Shown piece after piece: positions 6,101 to 7,420 of a stretch of DNA of 7,420 bases. The position numbers and the translations under genes are program-made. The stretch lies in NCBI GenBank assembly GCA_027438535.1, contig DAIAMA010000052.1:1-7420 (forward strand). The letters run 5' to 3'. The stretch's first letter is position 1, and each line of letters starts with the position of its first letter. The notes beneath the pieces are model-generated. The model saw only the letters and a list, made by a program, of their open reading frames with translations, searched no databases and was not told where the DNA came from. This DNA comes from a bacterium (GTDB lineage Bacteria > Pseudomonadota > Gammaproteobacteria > Burkholderiales > Thiobacteraceae).

Positions 6101-7410
6101 AACCCATTAATGTCGGCTTATTAGGCCTCGGTACCGTCGGCGGCGGCACGCTCACCGTGCTGCGCCGCAACGAAGCCGAAATTACCCGCCGCGCCGGGCG
6201 CGCGATTCGCGTCAAAGTGGCGGCAGTGCGCAATCTGGAAAAAGCCCAGGCGCTGTATGCGGGCGAAGATATTAGGATCACCACGAACCCGATGGACGTG
6301 GTGGACAACCCCGACATCGATATCGTGGTCGAGCTGATCGGCGGCACCGAGCCGGCGAAAGACTTGGTGTTGATGGCGATCGAGAACGGCAAGCACGTGG
6401 TCACCGCCAACAAAGCGCTGCTCGCGATCCACGGCAATGAAATTTTTGCCGCGGCGCAAGCCAAGGGCGTGATGGTCGCGTTCGAGGCCGCGGTGGCGGG
6501 CGGTATTCCCATCATCAAGGCGGTGCGCGAAGGCCTGACCGCCAATCGCATCGAGTGGATCGCCGGCATCATCAACGGCACTACCAATTTCATCCTGACC
6601 GAGATGCGCGATAAGGGCTTGGCCTTCGACACCGTGCTGGCCGAGGCGCAGCGCTTGGGTTATGCCGAAGCCGACCCGACCTTCGATATCGAAGGCGTGG
6701 ACGCCGCGCACAAGCTCACCATCATGGCTTCCATCGCCTTCGGCATCCCCACGCAGTTTTCAAAGGCCTATACGGAAGGCATATCGAAGCTGACGAGCGA
6801 AGACATCCGCTATGCGGAAGAGCTCGGCTACAGGATCAAGCTGCTCGGCATCACCAAGCGAGTAGAGAAAGGCATAGAGCTCAGGGTGCACCCCACCCTG
6901 ATTCCTGCAAAACGCCTGATCGCGAATGTGGAAGGCGTGATGAACGCGGTGCTGGTGAAGGGCGATGCCGTGGGCGCGACCATGTACTACGGCCGCGGCG
7001 CGGGCGCCGAGCCGACCGCCTCCGCCGTGGTGGCGGATTTGGTGGATGTAACGCGCATGCACACTTCCGATCCCGAGAACCGCGTGCCACATCTCGCGTT
7101 CCAGCCCGATGCCTTGTCCGACGCACCGATTCTGCCGATGTCTGAGGTGCGCACTGCCTACTATCTACGCATGCGCGCGGTGGATAAGCCGGGCGTTCTG
7201 GCCGATATCACGCGCATCCTCGCCGATCTGGAAATTTCCATCGATGCCATGATCCAGAAAGAGCCGAGTGAGGGCCAAGAGCAAGTGGATATCATCATGC
7301 TCACGCATGAGACGGTGGAGAAACACATCACTCAGGCGATTGCAAAGATCGAAGGTTTGCCCACCATCCCCGGCAAGGTGACCAAGCTGCGCTTGGAAAC
7401 GCTGGGTTAG
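6097..7410 (+). CDS. hom: Homoserine dehydrogenase with C-terminal ACT domain
   Basis: Reduces aspartate-4-semialdehyde to homoserine with NAD(P)H, the branch point to threonine and methionine. The 437 residues match a monofunctional enzyme. There is a Rossmann fold with GLGTVG (10-15), then VELIGG (78-83) and [10 protein letters not shown] (100-109, with the cofactor-contacting Asn105-Lys106). The catalytic domain carries NGTTNFIL (160-167) and [20 protein letters not shown] (188-207). Here Glu191, Asp202 and Lys206 keep the spacing of the catalytic Glu, Asp and Lys known from the yeast enzyme. An ACT domain (about 355-430, [21 protein letters not shown]) predicts feedback control, probably by threonine. 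No aspartokinase domain is fused. The ATG overlaps the alaC stop (ATGA, 6097-6100), and the TAG stop lies ten bases before the window ends. Threonine synthase is the expected next gene but is not in view. Codons around 229-263 are less typical of the gene (two ATA, two AGG). Confidence 0.97.
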   Translation: MKPINVGLLGLGTVGGGTLTVLRRNEAEITRRAGRAIRVKVAAVRNLEKAQALYAGEDIRITTNPMDVVDNPDIDIVVELIGGTEPAKDLVLMAIENGKHVVTANKALLAIHGNEIFAAAQAKGVMVAFEAAVAGGIPIIKAVREGLTANRIEWIAGIINGTTNFILTEMRDKGLAFDTVLAEAQRLGYAEADPTFDIEGVDAAHKLTIMASIAFGIPTQFSKAYTEGISKLTSEDIRYAEELGYRIKLLGITKRVEKGIELRVHPTLIPAKRLIANVEGVMNAVLVKGDAVGATMYYGRGAGAEPTASAVVADLVDVTRMHTSDPENRVPHLAFQPDALSDAPILPMSEVRTAYYLRMRAVDKPGVLADITRILADLEISIDAMIQKEPSEGQEQVDIIMLTHETVEKHITQAIAKIEGLPTIPGKVTKLRLETLG

Positions 7411-7420
7411 CGTAACGTGT

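Noticed and set aside
6121..6711. Minus-strand 196-codon open frame opposite hom
   Set aside because: His/Asp/Gly-rich antisense shadow of the Rossmann and catalytic domains, without family features.

Overview
The window is GC-rich, densely packed chromosomal DNA from a proteobacterium, most likely a betaproteobacterium (a Nitrosomonadales-like lineage is my guess). The basis is the surE-pcm-nlpD-rpoS order, the alaC-hom pair and the protein sequences, read by eye without a database search. All genes are housekeeping or stress genes. I see no mobile element, CRISPR array, tRNA or rRNA, and no convincing new defence or biosynthetic system.

Region 1 (1-702) is the middle of pheT (phenylalanyl-tRNA synthetase beta chain) on the minus strand. 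It runs off the left edge and stops abruptly near 694-702. There it is joined head to head to a surE gene on the plus strand that also lacks its 5' end. The join lies in a 9-base stretch containing the palindrome GGCGCGCC. Both proteins lose their N-termini at the same point, and pheT is normally essential. The join is therefore either a chimeric read or assembly, or a real inversion with intact copies elsewhere. This is the most anomalous feature of the window.

Region 2 (694-4482) is a tightly coupled plus-strand run: surE (remnant), pcm, nlpD, rpoS and a yrfG-type HAD nucleotidase. The first three junctions are ATGA or TAATG overlaps, and 21 bases separate rpoS from yrfG. The run combines nucleotide and protein-damage handling (SurE, Pcm), an envelope amidase activator (NlpD), the general-stress sigma factor RpoS and a second nucleotidase (YrfG).

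Region 3 (4471-4839, minus) encodes a small Mth938-like (DUF498) protein. Its 3' end overlaps that of yrfG by 12 bases, next to a hairpin that may terminate transcription in both directions.

Region 4 (4840-4915) is a 76-base divergent promoter region with overlapping -10-like boxes for the two directions and a short inverted repeat.

Region 5 (4916-7410, plus) holds alaC (PLP aminotransferase) and hom (homoserine dehydrogenase with C-terminal ACT domain), coupled by an ATGA overlap. They look like the start of an amino-acid operon that continues beyond the window; thrC would be the expected next gene. The last 10 bases (7411-7420) hold nothing identifiable.
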